Assembly (NCBI RefSeq): GCF_012986595.1
Contig: NZ_JAAQYM010000003.1
Location: forward strand, 434,001 to 498,000
Length of the DNA stretch: 64,000 nt
Source of the DNA: Pseudomonas koreensis
Lineage (GTDB): Bacteria > Pseudomonadota > Gammaproteobacteria > Pseudomonadales > Pseudomonadaceae
Direction: 5' to 3'
Within the stretch, counting starts at the first letter, position 1. Each line of letters opens with the position of its first letter. Of the stretch, positions 28,716 through 37,663 are shown in pieces. A model generated the notes under the pieces. The model worked only from the letters and a program-made list of their open reading frames with translations. It made no database searches and was not told the DNA's origin. Made by a program: the position numbers and the translations under genes.

Positions 28716-29858
28716 TTAAGCCGTTTGCACCGCCCCGAACGCACCTTGGCGCATCAGCAGAATCACCAGTCCAAACGCCCCGGCCGCCATCAACAATGGC
28801 AACGCATGCCCGCTGATCCACTGACTACCCGCCCCCGCCATCAAAGGCCCGATCAGACAGCCAACACCCCACAGCTGCGCAATGTGCGCATTGGCCCGCA
28901 CCAGCGCGTCGTCGCGATAGCGCTCGCCGATCAGGATCAGTGACAAGGTGAACAGCCCGCCAGCACTGGCTCCGAACAACACCCACAACGGCCAGATCAA
29001 CAGCGTATCGATCAGCATCGGGATCGCCAGGCTCGACAGCATCAGGACCACTGCGCAGCCGGTGAACAACGTGCGCCGCGACAGGTAATCCGCCAGCGCA
29101 CCGATCGGCAGTTGCAGCAGCGCATCGCCCACCACCACCGTGCTGACCATCGCCAACGCGATCTCGGCGGTGAAGCCCTGTTGCAGGCAATACACCGGCA
29201 GCAGCGTCAGGATCATCGCCTCGAACGCGGCGAACAACGACACCGCCCAGGCAATTGCCGGCAACTCGCGGGCAAACCCCCACAGGTCGCTGAAGGTCAC
29301 GCTGCTGGCTTCACTGCTCGGCGCACCGCTGCGGCCCATCAACAGCAATGGCGAGACTGTCAGCAGCCCGACGCCGACCCAGAACCCATAATCGTGTTCA
29401 GTGCCCAGTGCGCCCAGCAGCAGCGGACCAGACAGTTGGCTCAATGCGTAACTGCTGCCATACAGCGCCACGAGGCGGCCGCGCCAATGCTCCACCACCA
29501 GTTGGTTGATCCAGCTTTCGCCAAGGATGAACACGATGGTCAGGATCACCCCGATCATCAGGCGCAGCACCAGCCAGATCGGATAACTCGGCAACAGCGC
29601 CAGCAAGCCGATCGACAACGCGCCGGCCCACAAGCACAGGCGCATCAGGTTCGCCGTGCCGAAACGCGCTGCCAGATGACTGGAAATCTTCGCCCCCAGC
29701 AACACGCCAATCGCCGGCATCGCTGCCATCACACCGATGGCGAAAGAGCCGTAACCCCAGCTCTCCAGACGCAACGACACCAGCGGCATGCTGACCCCCA
29801 GGGCCAGACCGACACTCAAGACAGACGCCAACACGGCGAAATACGTCGCCCAACGCAT
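28716..29858 (-). CDS. MFS transporter
   Basis: 380 residues with about 12 membrane segments. It starts MRWATYFAVLASVLSVGLAL from ATG 29858 behind GGAG; the longer frame to 30002 is just translated REP sequence. It contains an MFS A-like loop (AKISSHLAARFG), IGVILTIVFILGESWIN and a mid-protein LPIGALADYLSRRTLF. It resembles the small YfkF/YcaD-like carriers in the place of PAO1 PA5311, between the PauB-like and kauB genes, which suggests but does not prove a role in polyamine or amine transport. Confidence 0.88.
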   Translation of the reverse strand: MRWATYFAVLASVLSVGLALGVSMPLVSLRLESWGYGSFAIGVMAAMPAIGVLLGAKISSHLAARFGTANLMRLCLWAGALSIGLLALLPSYPIWLVLRLMIGVILTIVFILGESWINQLVVEHWRGRLVALYGSSYALSQLSGPLLLGALGTEHDYGFWVGVGLLTVSPLLLMGRSGAPSSEASSVTFSDLWGFARELPAIAWAVSLFAAFEAMILTLLPVYCLQQGFTAEIALAMVSTVVVGDALLQLPIGALADYLSRRTLFTGCAVVLMLSSLAIPMLIDTLLIWPLWVLFGASAGGLFTLSLILIGERYRDDALVRANAHIAQLWGVGCLIGPLMAGAGSQWISGHALPLLMAAGAFGLVILLMRQGAFGAVQTA

Positions 29859-29902
29859 GGTCCACGCTCCTGTGGATATTCTTTTTGTATTCACACAAAA
29901 CA

Positions 29903-29994
29903 CTGTGGGAGCGAGCCTGCTCGCGAATACGGTTTCACATTCAGCACAACGGCTGACTGATGCACCGCTATCGCGAGCAGGTTCGCTCCCACAG
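29903..29994. repeat. REP pair, GGGAGCGAGCC family
   Basis: Inverted copies of GGGAGCGAGCCTGCTCGCGA; the right arm has one base change (GGTTCGCTCCC). It lies between the MFS promoter side and the kauB stop. Confidence 0.9.
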
Positions 29995-30042
29995 GGGATC
30001 ACGTCTGGAAGGCCTGCTCGTGACAGGCCCTTCGTTAACGAC

Positions 30043-31536
30043 TTACAGCTTGATCCACGTCGCTTTCAGCTCGGTGTACTTGTCGAACGCGTGCAGCGAT
30101 TTGTCGCGACCGTTGCCCGACTGCTTGAAGCCGCCGAACGGCGCGGTCATGTCGCCACCGTCGTACTGGTTGACCCACACACTGCCGGCGCGCAGTGCCT
30201 TGGCGGTCAGGTGGGCCTTGGAGATGTCCTGAGTCCACACCGCAGCGGCCAGGCCATACGGCGTGTCGTTGGCGATCTGGATCGCTTCTTCAGCAGTGTC
30301 GAACGCGATGACCGACAGCACCGGCCCGAAGATTTCTTCCTGAGCGATCTTCATGGCGTTGCTCACGCCATCGAAAATCGTTGGCTCAACATATGTGCCA
30401 CCGGTTTCCTGAAGGATGCGCTTACCGCCGGCCACCAGTTTGGCGCCGTCGGTGTGACCGGACTCGATGTACGACAGCACAGTGTTCATCTGCTGGGTAT
30501 CGACCAGCGCGCCGACATTGGTGGCCGGATCCAGCGGATTGCCCGGTTTCCAGGTTTTCAGCGCCTCGATCACCATCGGCAAAAATTTGTCCTTGATCGA
30601 ACGCTCGACCAGCAGACGCGAACCGGCGGTGCAGACTTCGCCCTGGTTGAAGGCGATGGCGCTGGCAGCGGATTCGGCAGCGGCTTGCAGGTCCGGCGCA
30701 TCGGCAAACACGATGTTCGGGCTCTTGCCACCGGCTTCCAGCCAGACGCGCTTCATGTTCGATTCGCCGGAATAGATCATCAGTTGCTTGGCGATCTTGG
30801 TCGAACCGGTGAATACCAGAGTGTCGACGTCGTTATGCAGGGCCAGCGCCTTGCCAACGGTATGACCGTAACCCGGCAGCACGTTGAGTACGCCTTTAGG
30901 AATACCGGCCTCGACGGCCAGCGCAGCGATACGGATGGCGGTCAGCGGGGATTTTTCCGATGGCTTGAGGATCACCGAATTACCGGTGGACAGCGCCGGG
31001 CCGAGTTTCCAGCAGGCCATCATCAGCGGGAAGTTCCACGGCACGATCGCGCCGACAACACCGACCGGCTCGCGGGTCACCAGACCCAGTTGATCGTGCG
31101 GGGTAGCCGCCACTTCGTCGTAGATCTTGTCGATCGCCTCGCCGCTCCAGCTCAGCGCCTGCGCCGCGCCCGGCACGTCGATGTACAGCGAATCGCTGAT
31201 CGGCTTGCCCATGTCGAGGGTTTCGAGCAGCGCCAGCTCTTCGGCGTGCTGCTTGAGCAGGCCAGCGAAACGGATCATGGTGGCTTTGCGTTTGGACGGC
31301 GCCAGGCGCGACCAGACGCCGGAATTGAAGGTGGCGCGGGCGTTTTCCACAGCACGCTGAGCGTCGGCGGCATCACAGCTGGCGATTTTGCCCAGCAGAC
31401 GGCCATCGACCGGGCTGATGCACTCGAACGTCTCGCCGGAAACGGCGTCGGTGTATTCGCCATTGAGGTAGGCGCGGCCTTCGATCTTCAGGTCGCGGGC
31501 GCGTTGTTCCCAATCGGCACGAGTCAGGGTGGTCAT
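30043..31536 (-). CDS. kauB: Aldehyde dehydrogenase KauB (PuuC-like)
   Basis: 497 residues, NAD-dependent aldehyde dehydrogenase. It shows VGAIVPWNFPLMMACWKLGP, the catalytic Glu in VWLEAGGKSPNIVF, the catalytic Cys in FNQGEVCTAGSRL, and the C-terminal NQYDGGDMTAPFGGFKQSG. It matches KauB/PuuC, which oxidises 4-guanidinobutyraldehyde and gamma-glutamyl-aminobutyraldehydes from arginine and polyamine breakdown. Monocistronic; the upstream gap holds two AT-rich palindromes that may be PauR sites. Confidence 0.93.
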   Translation of the reverse strand: MTTLTRADWEQRARDLKIEGRAYLNGEYTDAVSGETFECISPVDGRLLGKIASCDAADAQRAVENARATFNSGVWSRLAPSKRKATMIRFAGLLKQHAEELALLETLDMGKPISDSLYIDVPGAAQALSWSGEAIDKIYDEVAATPHDQLGLVTREPVGVVGAIVPWNFPLMMACWKLGPALSTGNSVILKPSEKSPLTAIRIAALAVEAGIPKGVLNVLPGYGHTVGKALALHNDVDTLVFTGSTKIAKQLMIYSGESNMKRVWLEAGGKSPNIVFADAPDLQAAAESAASAIAFNQGEVCTAGSRLLVERSIKDKFLPMVIEALKTWKPGNPLDPATNVGALVDTQQMNTVLSYIESGHTDGAKLVAGGKRILQETGGTYVEPTIFDGVSNAMKIAQEEIFGPVLSVIAFDTAEEAIQIANDTPYGLAAAVWTQDISKAHLTAKALRAGSVWVNQYDGGDMTAPFGGFKQSGNGRDKSLHAFDKYTELKATWIKL

Positions 31537-31661
31537 TCGAGTGTCCTCCTCTTGTTGAATAGAGCGCCGCGGTCTTCGCGGTCGTCTTCAGGAATGCTGC
31601 CCGGCCAGCCTGCTTTTCGGCCCAAGGCACCCGCCACCCTAAACCAGCGGCCGGGGTTGTT

Positions 31662-31718
31662 TCAATATATTTGACATAAGCGCGCCATACGGCCTTGCGG
31701 TGTTCAATTTAATAAACA
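31662..31718. promoter_or_regulatory. AT-rich palindromes between kauB and cupin gene
   Basis: TCAA-TATAT-TTGA at 31662-31674 and TGTTCAATTTAATAAACA at 31701-31718 are inverted repeats in the 234-base divergent gap. kauB belongs to the PauR regulon in P. aeruginosa, and pauR lies 12 kb away. The palindromes are seen; PauR binding is inference. Confidence 0.4.
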
Positions 31719-31770
31719 TAGACTTTGGCCTTTTCAAGCCACCGCGCCGTCATCACGGGAGAAAACAACA

Positions 31771-32133
31771 ATGAACATCCAGAACGTCGTCGACATCAGC
31801 CTGACCAGCAGCGAAGCCGAGCGCTATCGTCCGGACCCGGCCAAAGTGCTCAAGGGCGATCCCGAGCAAGCGGTGTTTCATCAATACGAAAGCCCCTGTG
31901 GACAGATGGGCGTCGGCGTGTGGGAAGGTGCGGTCGGGCAGTGGACGGTGAATTACACCGAGCATGAATACTGCGAAATCCTGCAGGGGGTTTCGGTGCT
32001 GCGTGATAGCGATGGCAATGCCAAGACCTTGCGCGTGGGCGACCGTTTCGTGATTCCGGCGGGTTTCCGTGGCACTTGGGAAGTGCTGGAAGCGTGCCGC
32101 AAGATCTATGTGATTTTCGAACAGAAGGCCTGA
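31771..32133 (+). CDS. Cupin-domain protein
   Basis: 120 residues, single cupin barrel of the DUF861 (ethanolamine/ureidoglycolate-like) type: GVWEGAVGQWTVNYTEHEYC, EILQGVSVL and RVGDRFVIPAGFRGTWEV. The metal-ligand pattern is partial (H in TEHEYCE). It is divergent from kauB and may share its regulation. No enzyme role can be assigned. GGGAG precedes the ATG. Confidence 0.85.
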   Translation: MNIQNVVDISLTSSEAERYRPDPAKVLKGDPEQAVFHQYESPCGQMGVGVWEGAVGQWTVNYTEHEYCEILQGVSVLRDSDGNAKTLRVGDRFVIPAGFRGTWEVLEACRKIYVIFEQKA

Positions 32134-32158
32134 GTCTTTCGCTGATATTACCGGCCCC

Positions 32159-32224
32159 TTCGCGAGCAGGCTCGCTCCCACATTCGAACGCTTTCCATTG
32201 TGGGAGCGAGCCTGCTCGCGAAAG
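32159..32224. repeat. REP pair, GGGAGCGAGCC family
   Basis: Inverted copies of GGGAGCGAGCCTGCTCGCGA with a 24-base spacer, between the cupin gene and the rpmG terminator. Confidence 0.92.
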
Positions 32225-32257
32225 CGTCGCAACAGTCAGCACAAAATTCCAGGCAAC

Positions 32258-32295
32258 AAAAAAGGCCCGTATCGTGAGATACGGGCCTTTTTTGT
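32258..32295. terminator. Intrinsic terminator of rpmBG
   Basis: Stem GGCCCGTATC/GATACGGGCC with a GTGA loop, flanked by A6 and T6, so it can work on both strands. On the minus strand it follows the rpmG stop by about 18 bases. Confidence 0.93.
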
Positions 32296-32312
32296 AAGTC
32301 GGGAAAAATCAA

Positions 32313-32468
32313 TTACTTGATTTTGCCTTCCTTGTAGATCACGTGCTTGCGAACAACCGGATCATATTTCTTGATCTCGATTTTGTCCGGGGTAGTACGC
32401 TTGTTCTTGTCGGTAGTGTAGAAGTGACCAGTACCGGCGCTCGAGATCAAACGAATCAATTCACGCAT
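32313..32468 (-). CDS. rpmG: 50S ribosomal protein L33
   Basis: 51 residues, [20 protein letters not shown] followed by [17 protein letters not shown] and a basic end. This is the zinc-free form: the CxxC pairs of zinc-binding L33 are absent. GGGAGC precedes the ATG. It lies 11 bases downstream of rpmB and ends at a strong terminator. The gene is too short for many ORF lists but unambiguous. Confidence 0.97.
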   Translation of the reverse strand: MRELIRLISSAGTGHFYTTDKNKRTTPDKIEIKKYDPVVRKHVIYKEGKIK

Positions 32469-32479
32469 GATTAGCTCCC

Positions 32480-32713
32480 TTAAATCTTGCCATCGCGGCG
32501 AAGTTCGGCGAGCACGACACTGATGCCACGCTTGTCGATGATGCGCATGCCTTTGGCAGATACGCGCAGACGCACAAAACGTTTCTCTTCTTCAACCCAG
32601 AAGCGGTGATGCTGCAGGTTCGGCAGGAAACGACGACGGGTTTTGTTGTTTGCGTGGGAAATGTTATTCCCGGTTACCGGACCCTTACCGGTAACTTGAC
32701 ATACTCTCGACAT
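32480..32713 (-). CDS. rpmB: 50S ribosomal protein L28
   Basis: 77 residues, the standard length: [20 protein letters not shown], then [20 protein letters not shown]. Only one N-terminal cysteine, so again the zinc-independent form. First gene of rpmB-rpmG. A sigma-70-like promoter lies about 150 bases upstream. Confidence 0.98.
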   Translation of the reverse strand: MSRVCQVTGKGPVTGNNISHANNKTRRRFLPNLQHHRFWVEEEKRFVRLRVSAKGMRIIDKRGISVVLAELRRDGKI

Positions 32714-32861
32714 GCCTCAGCCCTCTAAAACCACATGCCCAACCCGGCATGGGTTGGCCGCTTAATCTCTCAGTCATTTGGCGCCAGGCGCCGCGTTTCT
32801 TTAGAGGTCTTACCGGCTACACCTACAGTGAAGGAACCGGGCCCCTAGAAAAGAGCGCTGC

Positions 32862-32890
32862 TTTATACCAGAAAGACCGGGGTGCAACAA
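32862..32890 (-). promoter_or_regulatory. Sigma-70-type promoter for rpmBG
   Basis: On the minus strand TTGTTG (32885-32890) and TATAAA (32862-32867) are separated by 17 bases. It faces rpmB with about 140 bases of leader. No second candidate of similar quality is seen in the gap. Confidence 0.5.
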
Positions 32891-33159
32891 CAATGGATGT
32901 GCAATCAACCGGTAAAAAGGCGAATTTTCCGGCTGCGGGCGCCTTGGATAAAGGCTGCCGCCAGTTTTGACCACTCGTCGCAGAAAACCGCTCTTACAGA
33001 GGTTTCCGACTTTTCTCCGCGCGCCACGGTCTGAAAATCGCCAGTGCACTGCCCCGAAAATGCAAAAAGGGGATAGTCATTTGCAATCCAGCCCTCTAGG
33101 GTAACCCTTTTCCAGACTGCACCTGCAGATGGGCCTTCGATCTGTAAAGGAAGCCGACC
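32891..33159. other. Gap upstream of the peptide-binding protein gene
   Basis: The rest of the 446-base gap between rpmB and the substrate-binding protein gene holds no ORF with a ribosome site, no REP and no clear hairpin. It presumably carries the promoter of the gene at 33160, but I see no convincing -35/-10 pair. Confidence 0.5.
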
Positions 33160-34746
33160 ATGCGCCTCGCTGCCCTACCCCTGTTGCTCGCCCCGCTTCT
33201 GCTGAGCCCACTGGCCCAGGCTGCCGCCCTGAGCGTCTGCACCGAGGCCAGCCCCGAAGGGTTCGACGTGGTGCAATACAACTCGCTGACCACCACCAAC
33301 GCTTCGGCCGACGTGCTGATGAACCGTCTGGTCGACTTCGACACCGCCAGCGGCAAAGTCGTGCCGAGCCTGGCCGACAGCTGGGAAGTCAGTCCCGACG
33401 GCTTGAGTTACGTGTTCAAGCTGCACCCACAGGTGAAGTTTCACAGCACAGACTATTTCAAGCCGACCCGCACCCTGAGCGCCGAAGACGTCAAGTTCAG
33501 CTTCGACCGTATGCTCGATCCGGCCAACCCATGGCACAAAGTGGCGCAAAGCGGCTTCCCGCACGCCCAGTCCATGCAACTGCCGGCGCTGATCAAGAAG
33601 ATCGACGCGCTCGACCCGCTGACCGTGCGCTTTACCCTCGACCACCCGGACTCGACGTTCCTGGCGACCCTGAGCATGGGCTTCGCCTCCATTTATTCCG
33701 CCGAGTACGCCGACAAGCTGCTCAAGAGCGACGCGACCGACAAGCTCAACAGCCAGCCGATCGGCACCGGTCCGTTCATCTTCACGCGCTTCCAGAAAGA
33801 CGCATCGGTGCGCTACAAGGCCAACCCGGATTACTTTGGTGGCAAACCTGCGGTCGACCCGCTGATTTTCGCCATCACCCCGGACGCCAACGTGCGCCTG
33901 CAAAAGTTGCGGCGTAACGAGTGTCAGATTGCCCTCTCGCCGAAACCGCTGGATGTGCAAGCGGCGCAGCAAGAGCCGACGCTGAAAGTGGAAAAAACTG
34001 ACGCCTTCATGACCGCTTTCGTCGGCATCAACAGCCAGCACCCGCCGCTGGACAAACCAGAAGTACGCCAGGCGATCAACCTTGCCTTCGACAAGGCCAA
34101 CTACGTCAAAGCCGTGTTCGAAGACACTGCAGAGCCCGCCAACGGCCCTTACCCGCCGAACACCTGGAGCTACGCGAAGAACCTGCCGGGCTATCCACAT
34201 GACGTGGCCAAAGCCAAGGCGCTGATGGCCAAGGCCGGACTCAAGGACGGCTTCCAGACCACCATCTGGACTCGCCCGTCCGGCAGCCTGCTCAATCCGA
34301 ACCCGAGCCTCGGCGCTCAGCTCTTGCAATCGGATCTGGCAGAAATCGGCATTCAGGCGGAAATCCGCGTGATCGAGTGGGGCGAACTGATTCGCCGCGC
34401 CAAGGCTGGCGAGCATGACCTGCTGTTCATGGGCTGGGCCGGTGACAACGGTGATCCGGACAACTTCCTCACGCCGCAGTTTTCCTGCGCGGCGGTCAAG
34501 TCCGGCACCAACTTCGCCCGCTACTGCAATGCCGATCTGGACAAGCTGATCAGCGCCGGCAAGACCACCAGCGAACAAGGCGTGCGCACCAAGCTGTATG
34601 AACAGGCCCAGGCGCAGATCCAGCAGCAGGCATTGTGGCTGCCGCTGGCGCACCCGACCGCTTATGCGCTGACGCGCAAGGATGTGCAGGGTTACTCGGT
34701 GAGCCCGTTCGGGCGGCAGGACTATTCGAAGGTCAACCTCAAATAA
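33160..34746 (+). CDS. Periplasmic peptide-binding protein (DppA/SBP_bac_5 family)
   Basis: 528 residues with a signal peptide (MRLAALPLLLAPLLLSPLAQAAA). The extracellular solute-binding family 5 pattern is clear: LADSWEVSPDGLSYVFKLHP, LSAEDVKFSFDRMLDP, QPIGTGPFIFTRF, EVRQAINLAFDKANYVKAV and FMGWAGDNGDPDNFL. It resembles dipeptide-binding DppA. By position it corresponds to PAO1 PA5317 (DppA5), an orphan binding protein that would share the Dpp permease encoded elsewhere. No permease genes are adjacent. Confidence 0.9.
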   Translation: MRLAALPLLLAPLLLSPLAQAAALSVCTEASPEGFDVVQYNSLTTTNASADVLMNRLVDFDTASGKVVPSLADSWEVSPDGLSYVFKLHPQVKFHSTDYFKPTRTLSAEDVKFSFDRMLDPANPWHKVAQSGFPHAQSMQLPALIKKIDALDPLTVRFTLDHPDSTFLATLSMGFASIYSAEYADKLLKSDATDKLNSQPIGTGPFIFTRFQKDASVRYKANPDYFGGKPAVDPLIFAITPDANVRLQKLRRNECQIALSPKPLDVQAAQQEPTLKVEKTDAFMTAFVGINSQHPPLDKPEVRQAINLAFDKANYVKAVFEDTAEPANGPYPPNTWSYAKNLPGYPHDVAKAKALMAKAGLKDGFQTTIWTRPSGSLLNPNPSLGAQLLQSDLAEIGIQAEIRVIEWGELIRRAKAGEHDLLFMGWAGDNGDPDNFLTPQFSCAAVKSGTNFARYCNADLDKLISAGKTTSEQGVRTKLYEQAQAQIQQQALWLPLAHPTAYALTRKDVQGYSVSPFGRQDYSKVNLK

Positions 34747-34762
34747 CCTGCCCTACACAAAA

Positions 34763-34854
34763 CCTGTAGGAGTGAGCCTGCTCGCGATAGCAATCTTCCA
34801 GTCACTGAACAAGCTGACTGAAATGACGCCATCGCGAGCAGGCTCACTCCTACA
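34763..34854. repeat. REP pair, GTAGGAGTGAGCC family
   Basis: Inverted copies of GTAGGAGTGAGCCTGCTCGC with a 40-base spacer, in the convergent gap between the binding protein gene and radC. Confidence 0.93.
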
Positions 34855-34879
34855 TGGAGTTGCGTTTTGCCCGTGAGAA

Positions 34880-35554
34880 TTACATCCAGCCACACTCCGC
34901 CATCGACAGCGGCTCCCCGTCGCCAATGATGAAGTGATCCAGCACCCGCACATCAATCAACTCCAGCGCCTTCTGCAAGCGCTTGGTGAGCAGGCGATCC
35001 GCCTGACTCGGATCGGTGTTGCCCGACGGATGGTTGTGGCACAGGATCACCGCCGCCGCGTTGTTTGCCAGAGCGCGCTTGACCACTTCCCGGGGATGCA
35101 CGCTGGTGTTGTCGATGGAGCCGCGAAACAGCGCTTCAAAGTTCAACACTTGATGTTTGGAGTCCAGAAACAGGCAACCAAAGACCTCGTGCGGCTCATG
35201 GCGCAGCATGGATTTGAGGTAATCGCGAACGGCTTTCGGGTTTTCCAGCGCCGTTTTTTCGCGTGAACACTCGGCCAGATGGCGCCTGTTCATTTCCTGA
35301 GCGGCCTGCAGCTGGGCAAATTTTGCTGGCCCCAGGCCCAACTGTTTACTGAAAGCTTCCAGATCGGCCTCAAGCAGCAAACGCAGGCTGCCAAACTGAT
35401 TCAACAGGTGTCGCGCCAGATCCACGGCGCTTTTTCCCGCCACGCCCGTGCGCAAAAAAATGGCCAGTAACTCGGCATCCGAAAGACTCGCCGAACCCTG
35501 TTCCAATAACCGTTCCCGCGGCCGTTCCGCCGCAGGCCAATCGCGAATACTCAT
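34880..35554 (-). CDS. radC: RadC/JAB-domain protein
   Basis: 224 residues. An N-terminal helix-hairpin-helix region ([20 protein letters not shown]) is followed by a JAMM metalloprotease-like domain with E in [20 protein letters not shown] and the motif [18 protein letters not shown]. The historical DNA-repair role is doubtful and the function unknown. ATG 35554 follows AAGGAG; GTG 35560 is too close to it. Divergent from coaBC. Confidence 0.94.
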   Translation of the reverse strand: MSIRDWPAAERPRERLLEQGSASLSDAELLAIFLRTGVAGKSAVDLARHLLNQFGSLRLLLEADLEAFSKQLGLGPAKFAQLQAAQEMNRRHLAECSREKTALENPKAVRDYLKSMLRHEPHEVFGCLFLDSKHQVLNFEALFRGSIDNTSVHPREVVKRALANNAAAVILCHNHPSGNTDPSQADRLLTKRLQKALELIDVRVLDHFIIGDGEPLSMAECGWM

Positions 35555-35689
35555 GCACACTCCTTGTCTGTGGGCGCCGCTGTTCCATAGCGGTCGCTGT
35601 GATATCGTAGCCCATCTTTTTTGCGGGCGAATTCACCCTGGGGAGGGGGTTTCGCCACGTAAGTCACCCACGAAATCAAAGGCAGACCT

Positions 35690-36898
35690 ATGCAGCGGCT
35701 GTATCGGAAACGCATCGTTCTGGGCGTCGGCGGCGGCATCGCGGCCTACAAGAGCGCCGATCTGGTTCGTCGCCTGATCGACCAGGGCGCCGAAGTGCGC
35801 GTGGTCATGACCCATGGCGGCGCCGAGTTCATCACCCCGCTGACCATGCAGGCCTTGTCCGGGCACCCGGTTCACCTCGACTTGCTCGACCCGGCCGCCG
35901 AAGCGGCGATGGGCCACATCGAGCTGGCCAAATGGGCCGACCTGGTATTGATCGCTCCAGCCACCGCCGACCTGATCGCCCGTCTGGCCCAAGGCATCGC
36001 CAACGATTTGCTGACCACCCTGGTACTCGCCACCGACGCCGTTGTAGCCGTCGCGCCGGCGATGAATCAGGCGATGTGGCGCGACCCGGCGACCCAGGCC
36101 AACCTGCAACTTCTGGAAAGCCGCGGCCTGAAGACCTTCGGCCCGGCCTCCGGCAGCCAGGCCTGCGGCGACGTCGGCATGGGCCGGATGATGGAAGCCA
36201 CCGATCTGGCGCAGTGCGCGGCAGACTGCTTCCAGCGTCAGGCACTGACCGGCAAGCACGTAGTGATCACCGCCGGCCCGACCCAGGAAAACATCGACCC
36301 GGTGCGCTACATCACCAACCACAGCTCCGGGAAAATGGGCTTTGCCCTCGCCGAAGCCGCGGTGGAAGCCGGCGCCCGTGTGACCCTGATCAGCGGCCCG
36401 GTGCACCTGCCGACGCCGGATCGCGTCACGCGCATCGACGTGGTCAGCGCCCGCGACATGCTCGCAGCGTGCGAATCAGCCATCCCGTGCGATGTGTTCA
36501 TCGCCTCGGCCGCGGTGGCGGACTACCGTCCGGAAGTCGTTGCCCCGCAAAAACTCAAGAAAGACCCTACAAGCGGCGACGGCTTCGTCCTGCAAATGGT
36601 GCGTAACCCGGACATCCTGGCCACCATCGCGACCCGTCCCGACCGTCCGTTCAGTGTCGGCTTCGCCGCCGAGACCGAACACCTGCTCGACTACGCTGCA
36701 CGCAAGCTGAAAGACAAGAATCTCGATTTGATCGTCGCCAACGACGTGGCCAATCCGAGCATCGGTTTCAACAGCGAAGAAAACGCCTGCAGCGTGATCG
36801 ACCGTGAGCTTCACGCCACCGTTTTCGCCCAGACCAGCAAGAGCAAGATCGCTCGCCAACTGGTCACTTTTATCGCCGAACGTCTGAACCAGGTTTAA
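35690..36898 (+). CDS. coaBC: Bifunctional CoaBC (PPC synthetase/decarboxylase)
   Basis: 402 residues. The N-terminal flavin-dependent decarboxylase CoaC has [18 protein letters not shown], the active-site region [13 protein letters not shown] and [14 protein letters not shown]. The C-terminal synthetase CoaB has [20 protein letters not shown] and the KLKKD element. It makes 4'-phosphopantetheine from 4'-phosphopantothenate and cysteine with CTP. It is 5 bases upstream of dut, in one transcript with it. Confidence 0.97.
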   Translation: MQRLYRKRIVLGVGGGIAAYKSADLVRRLIDQGAEVRVVMTHGGAEFITPLTMQALSGHPVHLDLLDPAAEAAMGHIELAKWADLVLIAPATADLIARLAQGIANDLLTTLVLATDAVVAVAPAMNQAMWRDPATQANLQLLESRGLKTFGPASGSQACGDVGMGRMMEATDLAQCAADCFQRQALTGKHVVITAGPTQENIDPVRYITNHSSGKMGFALAEAAVEAGARVTLISGPVHLPTPDRVTRIDVVSARDMLAACESAIPCDVFIASAAVADYRPEVVAPQKLKKDPTSGDGFVLQMVRNPDILATIATRPDRPFSVGFAAETEHLLDYAARKLKDKNLDLIVANDVANPSIGFNSEENACSVIDRELHATVFAQTSKSKIARQLVTFIAERLNQV

Positions 36899-36903
36899 TT
36901 TAC

Positions 36904-37359
36904 ATGCACGCTTTGCAAGCCAAGATCCTCGACCCACGCATCGGTACCGAATTCCCGCTGCCGCAATACGCCACCCCGGGCTCCGCCGGCCTCGACCTGC
37001 GCGCCATGCTGGAACAGGACATCGTGATCAAGCCGGGTGAAACCGTGCTGATCCCTACCGGCCTGTCGGTTTACATCGGCGACCCGAACCTCGCCGCGCT
37101 GATCCTGCCGCGCTCGGGCATGGGCCATAAGCACGGCATCGTGCTCGGTAACCTCGTCGGCCTGATCGACTCCGATTACCAGGGCCCGTTGATGGTGTCC
37201 TGCTGGAACCGTGGCCAGTCCGACTTCACCATGACCGTCGGCGAGCGTCTGGCGCAACTGGTGCTGGTGCCGGTGGTGCAGGCGCACTTCGAAATGGTTG
37301 AAGAGTTCGTTGAAACCGAGCGCGGCGCGGGCGGTTTCGGCCATACCGGCACCAAGTAA
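36904..37359 (+). CDS. dut: dUTPase
   Basis: 151 residues, trimeric dUTPase, with its five motifs: [51 protein letters not shown] and the C-terminal P-loop-like [12 protein letters not shown]. It hydrolyses dUTP to dUMP. Directly after coaBC; a REP pair follows. Confidence 0.98.
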   Translation: MHALQAKILDPRIGTEFPLPQYATPGSAGLDLRAMLEQDIVIKPGETVLIPTGLSVYIGDPNLAALILPRSGMGHKHGIVLGNLVGLIDSDYQGPLMVSCWNRGQSDFTMTVGERLAQLVLVPVVQAHFEMVEEFVETERGAGGFGHTGTK

Positions 37360-37374
37360 CGGGTGAAGATTCAT

Positions 37375-37469
37375 TGTGGCGAGGGAGCTTGCTCCCGCTT
37401 GGGTGCGCAGCGCCCACAAGATCTTTGGGGCCGCTACGCAGCCCAGCGGGAGCAAGCTCCCTCGCCACA
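37375..37469. repeat. REP pair, GTGGCGAGGGAGC family
   Basis: Inverted copies of GTGGCGAGGGAGCTTGCTCC followed by CGC, spacer about 45 bases that itself contains GGGTGCGCAGCGCCC-type short dyads. This third repeat family recurs at 40066-40160 and, in a GAGGGGATTTATCCCC variant, at 56649-56779. Confidence 0.92.
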
Positions 37470-37663
37470 AAGAATGCGCTACATCGGCAGCAGGTTTTAG
37501 CACCGAAAATCAGGGTTTTGCTGGCCACAAGCCACGCCAGCCGAGGCGTCATGGCCCTTTCACACCACGAACTCTCTGTGGAAAACGCCGTCATACCCTT
37601 CAGTTTGAGCCTGCCGCCGAGTGAATCGTCGGTCTGTCCCGCCACTTTCGAGATGGAGCATTT
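37470..37663. other. Leader region of algC
   Basis: 194 bases between the REP pair and algC. It holds no ORF and no REP. The algC promoter must lie here, since the REP pair separates it from dut, but I found no clear sigma or AlgR signature by eye. Confidence 0.5.

Noticed and set aside
29859..30002. N-terminal extension of the MFS gene (GSEPARDSG...)
   Set aside because: It is translation of the REP repeat. ATG 29858 has a proper ribosome site and begins the first membrane segment.
29788..31674. 628-codon plus-strand open frame
   Set aside because: Antisense to kauB and overlapping a REP pair; no recognisable domain.
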